DNA from: Bimuria novae-zelandiae CBS 107.79
Taxonomy: Eukaryota; Ascomycota; Dothideomycetes; Pleosporales; Didymosphaeriaceae
Assembly (NCBI GenBank): GCA_010015655.1
Contig: ML976697.1
Coordinates: forward strand, 277,570 to 341,569
DNA length: 64,000 nucleotides
Reading direction: 5' to 3'
This document shows, one piece after another, positions 11,856 to 24,289 of this stretch; the stretch's first letter is position 1; each line of letters begins with the position of its first letter. Below the pieces are notes generated by a model, which saw only the letters and a program-made list of their open reading frames with translations, ran no database searches and was not told the origin of the DNA. A program made the translations under genes and the position numbers.

Positions 11856-12299
11856 ATGCCAAGAACCCCCTATTCGTCCCTTGCGACCCGTCGTGCCCGT
11901 GCGTAAAAGGTAGAAGCTTAGGGCCTAAAGATAGTATCTAGTTATAAGTGTTATTAGAAGAAGAAGTTACGGTGTTTTATTAACGCTACCTCTAGGTAGT
12001 GTGCGGGCTATCTCGCAGCTTATGCTAAATATAGTCTATAGATTCCTAAGAAGGATTAGGAGCGCGTTTAGAAGGAGAAGCGTAAAAAGCGCCTTAAGCT
12101 TCTTCGTGCGAAGGAGCTAGCTACTCGCTTAGAGCGTAAATTAGCGGAGATAGAGGAGAAAGAGCGCGAGTATACTTAATATAACCTGCGCATAGCTAAT
12201 GTAATTAAGGCGTTAGAGTAGCTAGAGAAGGATCTAAAGGGTATAGCTAGCATTCGCGAACTATCGCCACACGTACCTCTAGGGGCTAACTTAGGCTAG
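11856..12299 (+). pseudogene. Antisense Zn2Cys6-like accessory ORF of gypsy C
   Basis: ATG at 11856 in the context GCCATGCC, TAG at 12297-12299, 147 codons with several stops. The N-terminus MPRTPYSSLATRRARA resembles the basic start of the B copy. The stretch LRCFINATSR.CAG(Y)LAAYAK(Y) keeps the second half of the B cluster (CX8CX2CX6C) with two Cys read as Tyr, which TGY-to-TAY change explains. A long Lys/Arg/Glu-rich helix follows (KEKRKKRLKLLRAKEL). It sits antisense between pol and the 3' LTR. Confidence 0.65.
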
Positions 12300-15200
12300 T
12301 TATAGGCTAACTTATTTATTTCTTTTAACCCTTTTGCGTCCTTCGACCTTTTCAAGTTCCTTACTAATCCAGTCGCGGCGCCTCTAGATGTTCCTTGTGG
12401 AACTTCTCTAGCGCTGTCCTGTAGTTCGTGAGGTTTTGTACTAGTTCCTATATGTTGTGGTCCTCTGGCCATCCTTCCCATTTCACTAGATACTTGTACT
12501 AACGCCTGATTTCTTATAGGTCCCTAATAGCTTCGACCTCGTACTCTTCGTCCTCGAGTTCGAGTTGTGTTTCTAGTTCGGCATTTGGTGGTGCTGGTTC
12601 TAACAATAACTTATGGAAGACTGGGTGGATTCGTGTATCTATAGGTAATTATAGTTTGAAATTAACTAGTCCTCTAACCTTTTAAATTTTAAATAGTCCT
12701 TTTTAAAAGTTATCTAGTTTTTTGCTTAGCCTTATTATCTTAAAATTTTTTCGCGAGAGGAGAACTCTATCCCCCTTCTTAAAGGTTAGTTCTATAATCC
12801 TTTTTTTATTTGCCTATCGCGCTGTTTATTTGTTACGCCGCGTGATATTCTTATGCAGTGTCCTATGCAGGTCCTGCATAAGTTTGGCTTTGTTGGCTGC
12901 GTTCTTTACTATGCTCTGGATGTCTAATGGATCCTGGTGAGTCGTCGGCTCACATCCATGGTTGGCATAATATGGCGAGTACCCCGTAGTCGCCGATCTT
13001 GCGCTATTGTATGCTAGCTAGGCTATGGGCAATAGCTCAACCTAATTATTTTAAAATTTATTTATATATATCTAGAGATACTGCTCTAGTGTTTAATTTA
13101 TACGCTCTATTTGGCCGTCTATTTTAGGGTAGAAGCTCGTTGTGAGCTTATACTTAATTCCTAATTTAGCTGTGAACGTGGTCTAGTATAATAATATAAA
13201 TATCTTGGCCCTGTCTGTAATAAACTTGTCAGGTTGTCTAACTTGTAATATTAGTTCTTGTTTTACTACGTAAGCTAGTTCTTCTACTAATATAGCTTCC
13301 CTAATTAGCATAAACCTCGACTCCTTAGGAAGTTAATAGATTATAACTAAGATTAAGTTATAGGGATCCTTATTCCTTAGTGCTAGTAATGCTAGTAACT
13401 TCACGATGAAGTCCATGGTTACGCTTAACTATGGTCTTAGGGGCGGCTTTAGTGGCTGTAAGAGGCCATAGGGCTTATGTCTCTTAGGCTTATTCTTGTG
13501 ACAGGCCAAATAGTTGCCTAAAATCTTCTATACTACCTGGCGTAGCCTAGGGATAGTATATTCGTTTGCGATTTAACGCGTTGTTTTAGCGATCCCTAGG
13601 TATTTTTAATCCTTGTCCTTATATAGTTTTTTAATTAGCAGCGGAGCTATCTGCTTACTAATCTAAATATAGTTTTAATAGTCCCGTGCCGTCAATTTTG
13701 TAGCTTAGTAGAGATTATACGCTTGGCGATCCTCGTTCGTGAGCCTATCGTAATCCTGTATCCCGTCTATAGCTGGCCTGTGATAGGCGAGATCCGCGCG
13801 CTGTACTTCTAGTGCTAGTGCGAGCTGTGTTTTATTATAGCGAAGGGTTCTATCCTTTGCGTAGGTTAGGATTGTAATATAATTACTACTATTATCTTCT
13901 TCTATAAGTTCTAATTATCTGCTAAGTGTATCTGCCGCAGCGTTTGCGTTTCCTGGCAGATGCGTAATGCGAAAGTCGAATTCCGCTATTTATTTAGACT
14001 ATCTAGCCTATCGCCAATTAAGGTTCTTAGTCGTTGTGAAGTGGGTTAGATTAAGGTAATTAAAGAACACTTTTATCTAATGCTTAGCTCCCTTAAGCTA
14101 TACTTTCTATTATTTAAAGTAGTTAATAATAGTAAGTAATTCCTTATCGTGGATTTTGTAGTTAAGCTCCGCTCCTGAGAGCTTTCTTATATAATAGAAG
14201 ACGGGTCTCCACTTCTGGTTATTACATTCTTATAGTAGTATGGCCCCTAACGCATAGTCCGATGCGTTTGTGTAAATGCGGTGTTATCGCTCCAGGTCGT
14301 ATATCTATAGTAGGGGTGCCGTTAGGAATAGGCGCTTTAGTTATTTAAAAGCTTCCTTCTCTGTTTCCTGTAGAGGACGCTATTTCCCTATCTTTATAAG
14401 TTCTATTAGTAGAGCGGTGACCTTTAAGTAGTTCCTAATAAATTTGCGATAGAAGTTAGTAAAGCCTAAAAAGGATTAGATATCCTTTACTAATTCTAGC
14501 AGCGGCTATTCTTCTATTATTACGATCTTTTTCGGGTCCATTTTGACACCTTTTCGGGATATCACAAATCCCAAATATTCCGTCTCAGTAACATGAAACT
14601 TATATTTCTTGGGGTGTAGGAGTAATTAATGCTCTTATAACTTCTATAGTACTTTTCGCACATGCTCCTTGTGTTCTTCCAGGGTCCTATGTAAATATAT
14701 TAAGATGTCGTCGAGGTACGCCGTGCAAAATACGTCTAAGTATTTATATAGTACTTAATTTATTAACTCCTAGAAGGTTGCTGGTGCGTTAGTTAGCCCT
14801 ATAGGCATGACTATATACTCGAAAAGGCCGTATCGCGTGCGGAAAGCTGTTTTCCACTTGTGCCCTTTTATAATTTAAATTCTATGGAATCTATCCTGGA
14901 CATCGAATTTCGTGAAGTATTTAGCTCCTCGGAGTCTATTTATAAGCTCTGTTATTAGTGGTAACGGGTAGTGATTCTTAATCGTCACGGCGTTTAGCTA
15001 TCTATAATCTATATAGAGTCGTAGCCTGCTGTCCTTCTTGCGAACAAAGAGTATAGAGAAGGCTATAGGGCTCTAACTAGGCTACTATTTCCCGGAGCGT
15101 AGGTTTTTCTAGATAAGCTCCTTTAACTCTTTTTCTTATTTATATGTAAGGGGCCTTAGGCGCTCTAGCCGTAGCTTGGCTCCTTCTATTAATAGTATCT

Positions 15201-15900
15201 TATAATCCTATTCCTTATGTTTAGGTAAGATAGTCTCGTCGTGTTTCTTAAATAGGTCTGCGAATTCCTTATATTCTTCTAATAGACTAGGGTTGTCTAG
15301 GACTATCTTAGTCTCCTAGACCTATATATAGTGCACCTGTCCTAGGTGTTACTTTAAGATCCTGTCTATCTTGCATACTAATATTTCTTATATTTTAGAT
15401 AGTCGGCTCTTCTTCCTCGCCTAAGGTTTTTGTGGAGTTTCCCTTCTACCAGGGCTCTCTTAAGCCATCGCTGGTGGCCTTTGGGGAAGGATTGTTTGTT
15501 TAATCTAGTCTATTCGTGGATTATGTTGCTCTAGCTATTTGTATTTTATAATAGCTTTAATGTCTCCTATCTTTACGATGGTGAAAACATGTTGGCTCTT
15601 TAGGCTTGCTATGTTAACTTGTACCGGTGCCGTTTTAAGGCGTAGCTAACTGTTACCGTATCCTTACGATTAGGTTCTATCCGCGAGTCCTATTTGCAGT
15701 AGTATCCTTTTGTTGCGATATGGCATATTATATTTCTTAACTACTCGTGGGGCGATTAGACACGCGTCTGCCCCTAGGTTAATTAGTGCTGTAACACGAT
15801 GTCTATGCACCGTAATATTTTTAATTAAGCGCTTTTTAACTCTGCGAGTGTTTACTTAATAAGCTATATAATTACACTATTACTAGTGTGGCTTGTTACC
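12300..15900 (-). pseudogene. pol: Gypsy C pol: protease, RT, RNase H, integrase, chromodomain
   Basis: The protease has ALINLGAD near 15770-15800 (catalytic Asp read as Asn). RT has [31 protein letters not shown] and YLDDILIY near 14700-14720, so the RT active-site Asp pair survives. Integrase has a degraded QTDGQTER (..NRRPNRAYKLNTRA) near 13080-13140. A well-kept chromodomain reads EYEVEAIRDL..YKYLVKWEGWPEDHN at about 12410-12560. This is the best-preserved chromodomain in the window. Confidence 0.82.
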
Positions 15901-16147
15901 TAGTGATAATTTAGTTTTTTGAGTCTTCGGACTTGTTTTGGACCCCCTATAAGGCCTCTACCTCTTAGATCTAACCTTTAAGTCATGCTAGCTTCGAGAC
16001 TTCCTTAATTTAGTGCTACTTATATTGCTGTTAATATAGTGCATAGGTTTCTCTAATCCTATTAGGTTTATATACTCCCGGTATCTCATGTTGCAGGCAG
16101 TTTAGAGTAAGGCACTTGTTCTAGGCTAATACGTTGTGCCCTGGGTA

Positions 16148-16981
16148 CAGCGCTGCCAACGAATCGAACAGGATCCGAACAAGGTGCTTGTTCGTTCGTT
16201 CGGCCCACATACAAATGTACGTACGTTCGAGACGACTCGAACAGGAGCGTCTTCGAACAGTACAACGAACGTTCGGCCGAACGTTCGTATATATACAACT
16301 TTCCTAATTAGGAAGGAGGTTGGTGTTGTGGTCGAGAAACTGGCTGCCGTCCACCAGCTAGATGTTTTGGCCGGCATCCTTCTTGACGACGTGGTTGAGG
16401 AGACGTTTGCCTTGCCAGAGGCGGGTCCATACAATAGGAAAACGAGCTCCGGACACTTTCAGCTCGCCGGGAAACTCATGCGTAGGAGCGACGGACTCCA
16501 CTTTAGATGGCGAGTCATCCAAGCTCTCGAAGCTCTCCGCCATCGCCATGACAGCTGCCGTACGCGACCCGGCATGGTGATAGCTGTCAAATGCCAGCCG
16601 GGTTGACTGGGTCGACTGGGTCGACTGGGACGAGTGCGAGCGGGTAACAAATTGATCCATAACAAGATACGCTCACGGCTGACGATGGGAAACAGTGGGA
16701 GGCACGTCGACGAGAAAACTCAGAGTTTTCTTCTCCTACAAGAACGTTGCACAAGGCCAGCAGAACAAGGTAATACTCCACCAATTAGGACAGAATCCCC
16801 ATACTAAATCGATCAAAAGTAGTCCCGAACAACCGAACAACCGAACGTTTGGCTCTAATAATGCGTTCGTTCGAAGCTCTGTTCGACCCACCATGCCTGT
16901 TCGTTCGTTCGATCCAAAACACCAGAAAACGCCGTTCGGATCGATTGTTCGGATCGAACGTTCTGTTCGTTGGCAGCGCTG
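16148..16981. mobile_element. Non-autonomous hAT-type element (834 bp) inside gypsy C
   Basis: A 16-bp inverted repeat CAGCGCTGCCAACGAA lies at both ends, flanked by the 8-bp TSD CCTGGGTA (16140-16147, 16982-16989). Both ends are rich in CGAAC/GTTCG subterminal repeats. The middle (minus strand, 16358-16660) keeps a clean frame MDQFVTRSHSSQ..SPSKVESVAP..RLWQGKRLLNHVV, which I take as a leftover N-terminal part of a transposase; no catalytic region is present. The base composition is normal and it carries few RIP changes, unlike its host. Confidence 0.85.
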
Positions 16982-17049
16982 CCTGGGTAGTTGTTTAAAG
17001 AAGCTACTTCTTCCTGCAGGCTTAAGTGTGCGAAGCACTATAGGTTGTA

Positions 17050-18700
17050 TTACTCTTACCTAATTAATAAGTAGTCCGCGTCTCTTCCTAGCTACGTGCT
17101 TCCTATTATTATGCTAGTGTTGTAGGGGTCTAAGCCCTAAGGGAACTAGCCTGTTTTAAATTTTTATTGCCTGTGTACCTCGCAAGTAATATTAAAACAT
17201 TAATACTAACTATTCTATTTATAGTGCTTAGCCTAATAGGCTAGAAAGTACTTATAGTAATTATTAGGCACGCTGCACTAGCTTTGCTTTAGCCTATAGT
17301 GTTCTAAACCTCCTGGAAAATAGGAGGCCCTAACTCTAGCCTTAAAGTGTTGTCGGCATCCTTTGCGCGTGCATTGCCACCACTTGGCGTATTCATGTTG
17401 TTCCTGTATCGTGATCTAGTGTAGGTATTGCTTTGGGCACCCTTGTAGTTTTTCTACTAACTAGTAGGCGTCCCATGCGTATGCCCCTTGGACGATCACT
17501 TTTACCTTATACTAAGACAATTAATGTAGCGCACTGCTGCACATCCAGTAGGTGTTATTAGCCAGTCTTTGGAAGATCTAGTACTTAGGAAGGGTCTTTT
17601 GTTCCTCTTCCTCTTTTATTAGCTCTGGGATCTCCTGCGTAAGATCCACTTTATTGGCTTTTACCGGCGTAAGGGTGGCCATGGCTACTTATAAGAGATT
17701 GGTCGTATTAACCTTGGTTTCCTGACTGTCGCAGTCTTTGGCGAAGTGGCCTTATTTGCTATATTAGAGGCAGGCTTTATCTTTAAACCTTTATTTTTGT
17801 TCTTCCTGCGAGATGCCATTCTTGCCCTAGTAACTCTTCTTTAGTCTATATAGCTATTTTCCCTTGCCGTTTTTCTTTTTGTACTATTAGGCTTTATTAG
17901 TTATAATAACATCTCCGTCCTGGTCTCTTCCTGCGGGCCTGGATTAATTCTCTTTTCTAGTAAGTAGCCTAGTACTATGCTGCTTTTCTAGCTTGCGTTT
18001 GTACAGGCGATTGTCTACTTTAATTATATTATTAATAAGTTCTTTTAGGTTGTTTGCTTTTCCTTAGTGGACTAATTTGTCTTTGACTAATTCTTTTAGT
18101 CTATTATAGTAGGTAATTATGAGTAGGGCTTCCCCCTATCCGTTAAGTTCTGCCACGATCTATTTAAACTCTAGCGTATAGAGTACTGCTAATTTTTCCT
18201 GGCGCAGGCGCTAGAGGCGTAGTTTGGCTTAATATCCCTTATTAATAGTACTAAATATTCCTTTCACGGCCTTGCAAAAGGACTCCTAGTCCTTAAAGGC
18301 GTCCTTAGTAGCGTCTAAGTTATAATCCTCTACTTTGCTATTCTTAAGGAAGTTATTAATTATTAGTCTAGCCTACGCGGCTGCCTTGTCTTGCATATTT
18401 ATATAGGTAACTAGGATCTTGTCTTATTCCGTGTTAAACTTTCCTGGGTTGTAGCGGATGAATAGTTTTATCTAGGTTAGGAACGTTCCTGGGTGGCCCT
18501 TTCTAGAATAGGGTTTAGGCTTCGGGACCTTTGGTTGATGCTTTGTATTTTCCTATTGGCTTATCTTCTTGCTTATCTGGTTGATAATTTCTTGTAGCTG
18601 GGCTATTTAAGCCGCTTGTTTAATAACTATCTCTCTTAGGGTCTTTTCCTTAGGTGCCGGAGCTACGGTGGTCGAACTAGGTCCTGCTATTATACCGTAG
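17050..18700 (-). pseudogene. gag: Gypsy C gag with zinc knuckle
   Basis: The minus-strand frame reads PGKFNTE..DKILVTYINMQDKAAA and continues as DATKDAFKD.ESFCKAVKGIFS, typical of a Retrotrans_gag domain. A zinc knuckle CL.YSK.GHFAKDC lies at about 17735-17795, with its second Cys read as Tyr. The gene is degraded throughout. Confidence 0.65.
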
Positions 18701-18701
18701 G

Positions 18702-18709
18702 GTAGTTAA
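18702..18709 (-). other. Putative self-priming site of gypsy C
   Basis: Just inside the 5' LTR. On the minus strand TTAACTAC is complementary to GTAGTTAA, which lies inside the LTR (18898-18905) about 30 bp after a TATA-like stretch. This is the arrangement of Tf1-type self-priming. No tRNA 3'-end match (TGG..) is seen at the LTR border. Confidence 0.45.
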
Positions 18710-18711
18710 AG

Positions 18712-19161
18712 TGTTATAAGGCTCTTACACCTTATTCTAGTCTAGGTTAGGGCGGTAAGGTATCGTGGTGCTTTACAGATTATTTAGTAGTATAAGTTAA
18801 TGCGACACTTAGCGCGGCTAAATAATCTAATCTTATAATAAAGTAAGATAATTATTAGTCTATATAGGAGAACGTACTCGCACAGAAGATATATAAGTTA
18901 ACTACAAGGAGAGAAATAACATAGGAGAATTATTATACTATATACTAGTCTGTTTCCTCCTTGTAGTCCCGCCAAGACTCCGTAGTCCTAGGGACTCTAG
19001 TAGTCCTATAGGACTTCCTTTTATGCGGGACTTTATTACGTGACTGCTAACATAAGCTACCCCGCGCCTCTTTGTGTTTCGTTGTTTCTATCGTCCCGTT
19101 AATAATTACTTCCTTGGCGTAATTACCTGGCTTCCTTCTTTTGGTCCTTGTAGTCGTAACA
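18712..19161 (-). repeat. 5' LTR of gypsy C
   Basis: 450 bp, the same ends as the 3' LTR. A TATA-like run (TATAGTATA on the minus strand, about 18935-18945) precedes the proposed transcript start GTAGTTAA. Confidence 0.92.
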
Positions 19162-21197
19162 ATCTAGATAAGCTACCTCTCTAGTAGCTCCGCGAAGTTA
19201 TTAATAAGGGGTATTTACTTAAGTATTATAGGCTTTAAGAGTAGGTTATTAAGCGCTGTCTTTGTTATATATTAAATAATAGGTCTTTTAGTAGTTAAGT
19301 CCTATAGCTATAGCAGGTGCGGACTCTTCGCTGGTTAATATACGAGTAGGGTGATATGCTATTAGTAGCGCGGACTGGGTTTAGGAAGAGTATTGTCTTT
19401 CACGCGTACTCTATCTTTACAGGGAAGATAACGCTCTAGATTATCCCTCTTATTAAACTAAGGGAGGAGTAGCTAGAGGATATTAAATAGTATAATAGTA
19501 CTTAACTATGCCTGCTAAACGGTATTACTTGCACTACTAAGAAGGATCTAATTAAGTAAATTAGTAATAGTAAGTTTACGCATGTGTTACTTAGTCTAGA
19601 GTAGGCATCCTTAAATAAGTTCTGTAAGGCGTTACGGCGTCTAGAGTTTTAGGCTATAATTAGGATAATTACTATTAATAAGTGCTATCTAGTCGCATAA
19701 TAAGATACTTTTTAACTAAAGTATACTATGCTATCGCAGCTACGGACAATATTATACTAAGGTATTATCTAGTTTAGTTACACTATAACACTTAACGCCT
19801 ATTAAGAGAAGCGTGTGCTAGAGTTAATAAGATTTTAGGTAGTTAAGAATAGCATACATTAAACTACTATTATTTAAATATTTATTAATTATCTTAACGC
19901 GTCCCTTTGTGTTCTGCCTATATATTAAGGTAAGCTAGAGTTATGGGATACTCTATATTTCCTATTAAATAAGGCCTAAATGGACGGCATCGCGACACCT
20001 AATTATATACTAAAGACTATCGTGTTTATTAATAGTCAGGCGAACGTGCAGGTAGCTATAGACTAGGCTCGTAGTATCTTACTCCGCGAGGCAGGTAGCT
20101 TTAGTGGCTGGCTAGACTATTTAAGGCAGCGTACCGCTAGGGAGCTTTACGTATTCTTTATTATATAAAGTTTCTTAGCGACTATGTTAGAGCACGACTG
20201 TAACGCTACATACGAAGAGTTTTAACGCAGTAATTTAAAGTGTTAGATTATATTTATTACTACTTATCTTAGTATAAGTATTAATATCCTAGATATTCTG
20301 CGTGTTGTTGTGTAGAAAATGCCTAGGACACACGATCTTAGGGATACGTGGTAGCGTATTAGTCGCGGGGGACGCAAGTATAGGATCTAGAGTTATAAGT
20401 ACTTATTTCTACTGTATTAGATATTTAATACACATAGCTAGTTTAAGAAATCCTCTTGTCCAGTAACTAAAGATATAGTTATAGTAGTAGTATTAAAGGG
20501 TAGTCGCAGAAAGAAGGGGAGGAATAAACTACTAATATAAGGTATATACGCCCTAGCTCCGCTATTACTAACTAGTACTCTTAGCGACGCGGTTATATAT
20601 AATAATAATTAGGGTACTATCTTAGGCGCGAGTACTAAGGATACTCCCCTAGTAAATAGTCTATATTTCTAAGTTAATACTAAAGTAGAGCGCCGCCAGA
20701 AGCACCCGTTATAGATAAAGATAATTAATTTAATATGTCCTTACTAGTATTTCCTAAAGTATTTTAAAAAAGATAAGCTTCTAATATATAAGCGTAAGGT
20801 TGTCCCTTCTAAGAGCTATTATAATATATATAACCTATCTCTTACTTTTATTATTAAATATCCGCCGCCCTTGCTATAAGTGCTTAGTAAACTAGCTAGG
20901 AACTCTATCGCGAATAGTATAGTCGCCACTATTACTAAATAGGCGATATAGTAAGGCGCATTATCCCTTGGTTTAGCTAGTCGCTACCCACCACCTGCTA
21001 GGTATTTTATGGAGCAACAGTGTTGGTGGGACCTTAGGCAGTATTACGCCAGGCTAATGAGTTATATGCGTACGGATTGGCCGTCTTTTAAAACCATTTG
21101 TTCCGAAGTCCCGTTGGTACGTACGTGGGTTGCTCAGCGCGGGACTCGAGACCTTCTAGAGTCGTTGTTATGGGACATCGTGCAGTGTGGCAGTTAG

Positions 21198-21562
21198 AAG
21201 TAGGAGAGTGCTTAATGGCCTCGAGTAGGCAAGACTAAGGACTCACAGGAGACAAGACTATCTACGCCTATAGCTATTAGCTCTACTATCGTAGTCCTCT
21301 TATCGCACGAGCGCATTCGTCTCGAGTAATAGAAACGCGACTTAGAGCTTATAAAGTAGTTCGCAACGTATACTATTAAGTAGTAGCTAGTTATAATAAA
21401 CGTTCCTAGTAGCCAGCCACCTATTATACTAGCGACACCTTAATTAGAGCGGGACGTTATTATAGTAGCTATATCGTTGCCTAGGTATGTCCTTACTAAT
21501 ATTAATGTGTTGCTAGTAAGTCTAAGTGTATGCTATGCGATAGACTAACTATAGCGTATATA
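21198..21562. other. Element X DNA downstream of the helicase
   Basis: No recognisable gene. It ends at the TA target of pogo-like element P1 and resumes at 23493. Confidence 0.4.
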
Positions 21563-23490
21563 AGTCGGGCACCCTAGTTTCCGACACCCCCCATTTTCCG
21601 ACACCCCGCCAAATTTCGCCGCTGCCACTACTCTACGTTGCAAATGTGCTCACAGCTTTATTAAATAATTTTAAAAAAGCATTAAAAAAATCGTATTTAA
21701 AGGATTTTAATCGCTTTCTTTATCTACACTTAAATTATAATTAAGATACCGTCGTGTTAGTTATTAATTCCGTGCTAAACGTCGCACTAATAATTACTTT
21801 GCTTCCTCCTTAGAGCTACTTTTTTCTTTTATAATAATAACCCCTTGCTCTACGCTTCTTACCTTACGAACACGTTAAGCAGGCTCTTAATTAGTTTAAG
21901 AGAGAACTTCTATAAGACTTACGAAGAGATTGTTTAAATTAGTTATAACTTTATAGTATTTTAGCGGGTTAGCTTGCTCTACCTACTTACGCAAGGAAGC
22001 AATCTCACGGTCTTGTATAGTAACTATTATTAAGGTATAGTTAAACGCTATGGTAGTAAGCTGAACGCATTATCGTGTAGTTAGTAAGAAGTTCTTTTTA
22101 GAAAATAGCTTTATAACATCGCTGCCGCGTTTTGGCGTCCTAATATCTATAGTAGAAGGGGGTAGTGTTGACGGCCGTTCGCGCACTACTACCTAGCGAG
22201 AACCTAAGGGCTTCCTTACGCTCTTAGGGTATAAGCCTATTACCTTCCACCTAGATCGGATGCACTGCTCTCGAAGGCCAATTTTACGTACTTTTGTATA
22301 AAATTCGAGAAACTTGGCCTTCCTAAGCTTTGTTTTATCTGTCCAAGCCATATATTCGCTAATAAAGCGCCGATACACCGCCTTTAGACTTAAGAAACAG
22401 CCCAAATCTAAAGGCTAGAGTAGATATGAAGTATAAGCAGGGAAAAAGAGTAAATAGACATTATTTAAGTAATATATAGTTATAAATTTGTCTAAAGTAT
22501 AACTACTATAGCCATCAACAATAAGTAACCATGCCTCAGAGGGATTATTAGGCTTAGTCTATAGCAAAAACACCTTTTCTAGCCACTTAACAGCGATGTT
22601 ATTACTCGTCTATCTATTTTGCGAAAAGGTAACATGCTAGCCTAGGTTCTAAGCTAAAAACTCCTTCTTAAACCACTGCTCCTGGATGCTCTTAGCCTTA
22701 AAGATAATAAGGGGGTCTAGAAGCAACGCCGAGCGCAGAAATACATTTTACTATAGAGGTCTAAGTGCGGGCATTTATTATCTTAACTAGTATAGTGTTT
22801 AGGCTCTCCTGCGAGGAGCCTATAACAAGCCTATTAATGCCCTAGCCCTCTATAATACCGCCCTTGTCGGTATTATACCTGCGCCGGGGGGGAATCTAGC
22901 TTACCATTTTATATAGATTAAACAAGTGCCTAATATTTTCTAGAGTAGCCTTATTTACGCGTTCCTAGCTAGTCCAGCGACTTAACTTTAACTTAATAGC
23001 TAAGTAGTATTATATAAAGTAACTAGTCTACTTCTTCCCTAGGTTCTTATAGTTACCCTATTACTTAAAAATAGTAATTATAATAGCCTATACTTACGCG
23101 TACGTTAGCGCATAACTAAAGACCTCTTACTAAAGAATCTATTTCTCTAAAAGCTCTTCTTAAATAGTTATAAGCTATTATTTACCGTCGTAAGCGTACT
23201 AATAGGGTTAGGCACTATTAAAGTGGCCGCGAAGAGTATTACGTAGGACCCCGTGTTAGGTGGCAGTAGTAGCTAAAGCGACCCTAGATTTAAGATCTAT
23301 AAGCGTATTCTGGACATCTTCTTCTATATATCTAGCTATTTAAAGGTAGCGAAAATAGTGCAAAAAATATTTTTAAAATTAGCGAAGAATTAAGTTATTT
23401 AAAGTTAATATTCGGTCGTGGTGTATGGTGGGGGGCGAGGTTGCGGGGCTGTCGGAAACTATGGGGTGTTGGAAACTAGGGTGCCCGACT
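21563..23490 (-). mobile_element. Pogo/Fot-like DNA transposon P1
   Basis: 1,928 bp with terminal inverted repeats of about 48 bp starting AGTCGGGCACCCTAGTTTCC, flanked by the TA target duplication (21561-21562, 23491-23492). Inside each TIR the unit TTTCC(G/A)ACA is repeated twice. It carries a minus-strand DDE transposase remnant. It inserted into X behind the helicase. Confidence 0.9.
21900..23380 (-). pseudogene. Pogo/Fot-type transposase of P1 (DDE_1)
   Basis: The minus-strand frame reads ..SNNIAVKWLEKVF then LLIVDGYSSYTLDKF (second catalytic Asp kept), FFPAYTSYLL.PLDLGCFLSLKAVYRRFI (third Asp kept). It continues into the open stretch 22193-22405 with the typical C-terminal TDKTKLRKAKFLEFY..IRSRWKVIGLYP. 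Stops interrupt the N-terminal half. Membership in the fungal pogo/Fot (CENP-B-like, DDE_1) group is clear; activity is not expected. Confidence 0.8.
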
Positions 23491-23492
23491 TA

Positions 23493-24289
23493 AGAGCTTA
23501 CTTAATCCCCTGTTATATTAGAGACTTAAGTCGTCTCGGAGACTTAGGTCGTCTCGGAGACCCAGGTTAATGCTTTAGTAAATATGGGCGAGTCTACTAC
23601 TATTATTAGTAACTAGCTAGCTTTGGTATCTTATACGCGTCCTTGTAGTCGTGCTATAACGCCTCGGACTCTAAGGTAAGGATAGGGTAATAGGACACTA
23701 AGATCTACCTGGCGAACGCCCTTAGGTAGTATTACACTATCTATATTAAATATCCTGTTATATAGTAGTAAATCGACACGGGGCCGCGTCCGTAAGCCGA
23801 GCCAGAAGGTGTTAGATAATAATAGGTAGTAGTAGTGTACGTGTATACTAGTCTAATATTATTATTCTTCTCTCGCGTGCCTATACATCCGTCTTAGTCC
23901 TATTTTAAATAGTATACCCTAGGTCAACCAGTGTTTATATAGCTAGACTGGTAGTTTTTAGTAGGCATAAGTTATTAGAAGTTTAAAGGAGTTTTTATAA
24001 GGTTATAGCAGTTTGTTTCTAGTGCGTATACGATAGTTCTACTAAGTATTAGCGAATATATATACGTCGTAGCCATCTACGCCTATAATACGAGTAGGGG
24101 CATTCCTACACATACTAAAAGAAGGTCTTAGAAGTTTACACAAGTTCGCGGTGCTATATAGTATTGCGCGTAGTCTATATAAGTAAGTATAGACCTATTT
24201 ATATAGCTAATTAGAAGTTTATATAAGCTTACGGTGCCTGGTATTATAGCGTAGTATCTATAGGAGTAAATAATAGTCTACTTATTTAG
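23493..24289. other. Element X DNA between P1 and gypsy D, no clear gene
   Basis: It begins with short direct repeats of GTCGTCTCGGAGAC (about 23530-23565). From 23960 it holds three copies of the X motif (TTAGAAGTTTAAAGG, TTAGAAGTTTACACAAGTT, TTAGAAGTTTATATAAGCTT). No protein was recognised. Confidence 0.45.

Larger units (their letters stand above)
11257..19161 (-). mobile_element. Gypsy element C (chromovirus), complete with TSD
   Basis: 450-bp LTRs at 11257-11706 and 18712-19161 begin TGTTA and end TAACA. The 5-bp TSD ATCTA lies at 11252-11256 and 19162-19166. The target is the helicase gene of X. Minus-strand gag-pol is followed by the antisense accessory ORF. It is interrupted by a hAT-type deletion derivative at 16148-16981. 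All its coding frames are RIP-degraded. Confidence 0.92.
11040..21197 (+). pseudogene. RecQ-like SF2 helicase of element X, interrupted by gypsy C
   Basis: The frame runs at about 11040-11256, then resumes at 19167 after gypsy C and ends at a TAG at 21195-21197 (..WDIVQCGS); about 750 codons. Motif I reads TGFRKSI (19374-19394; expected GxGKS). Motif II reads NKCY at 19677-19688 where DECH is expected, all three changes being G-to-A or C-to-T. The segment around 20280-20330 reads SISINILDILRVVV (expected GMGINIPDIRRVV). Motif VI reads W*RISRGGR (20349-20375; expected WQRIGRGGR). Order and spacing fit RecQ-type helicases, which are often multicopy in fungal genomes and, as telomere-linked helicases, in subtelomeres. 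Inactive by stops and lost motif residues. Confidence 0.75.

Noticed and set aside
16136..16606. 156-codon plus-strand open frame in the hAT derivative
   Set aside because: It runs from one subterminal repeat region through the antisense of a better minus-strand frame; the composition reflects the CGAAC repeats.
23530..23565. GTCGTCTCGGAGAC direct repeats as a possible transposon end
   Set aside because: No matching inverted partner or TSD was found nearby.
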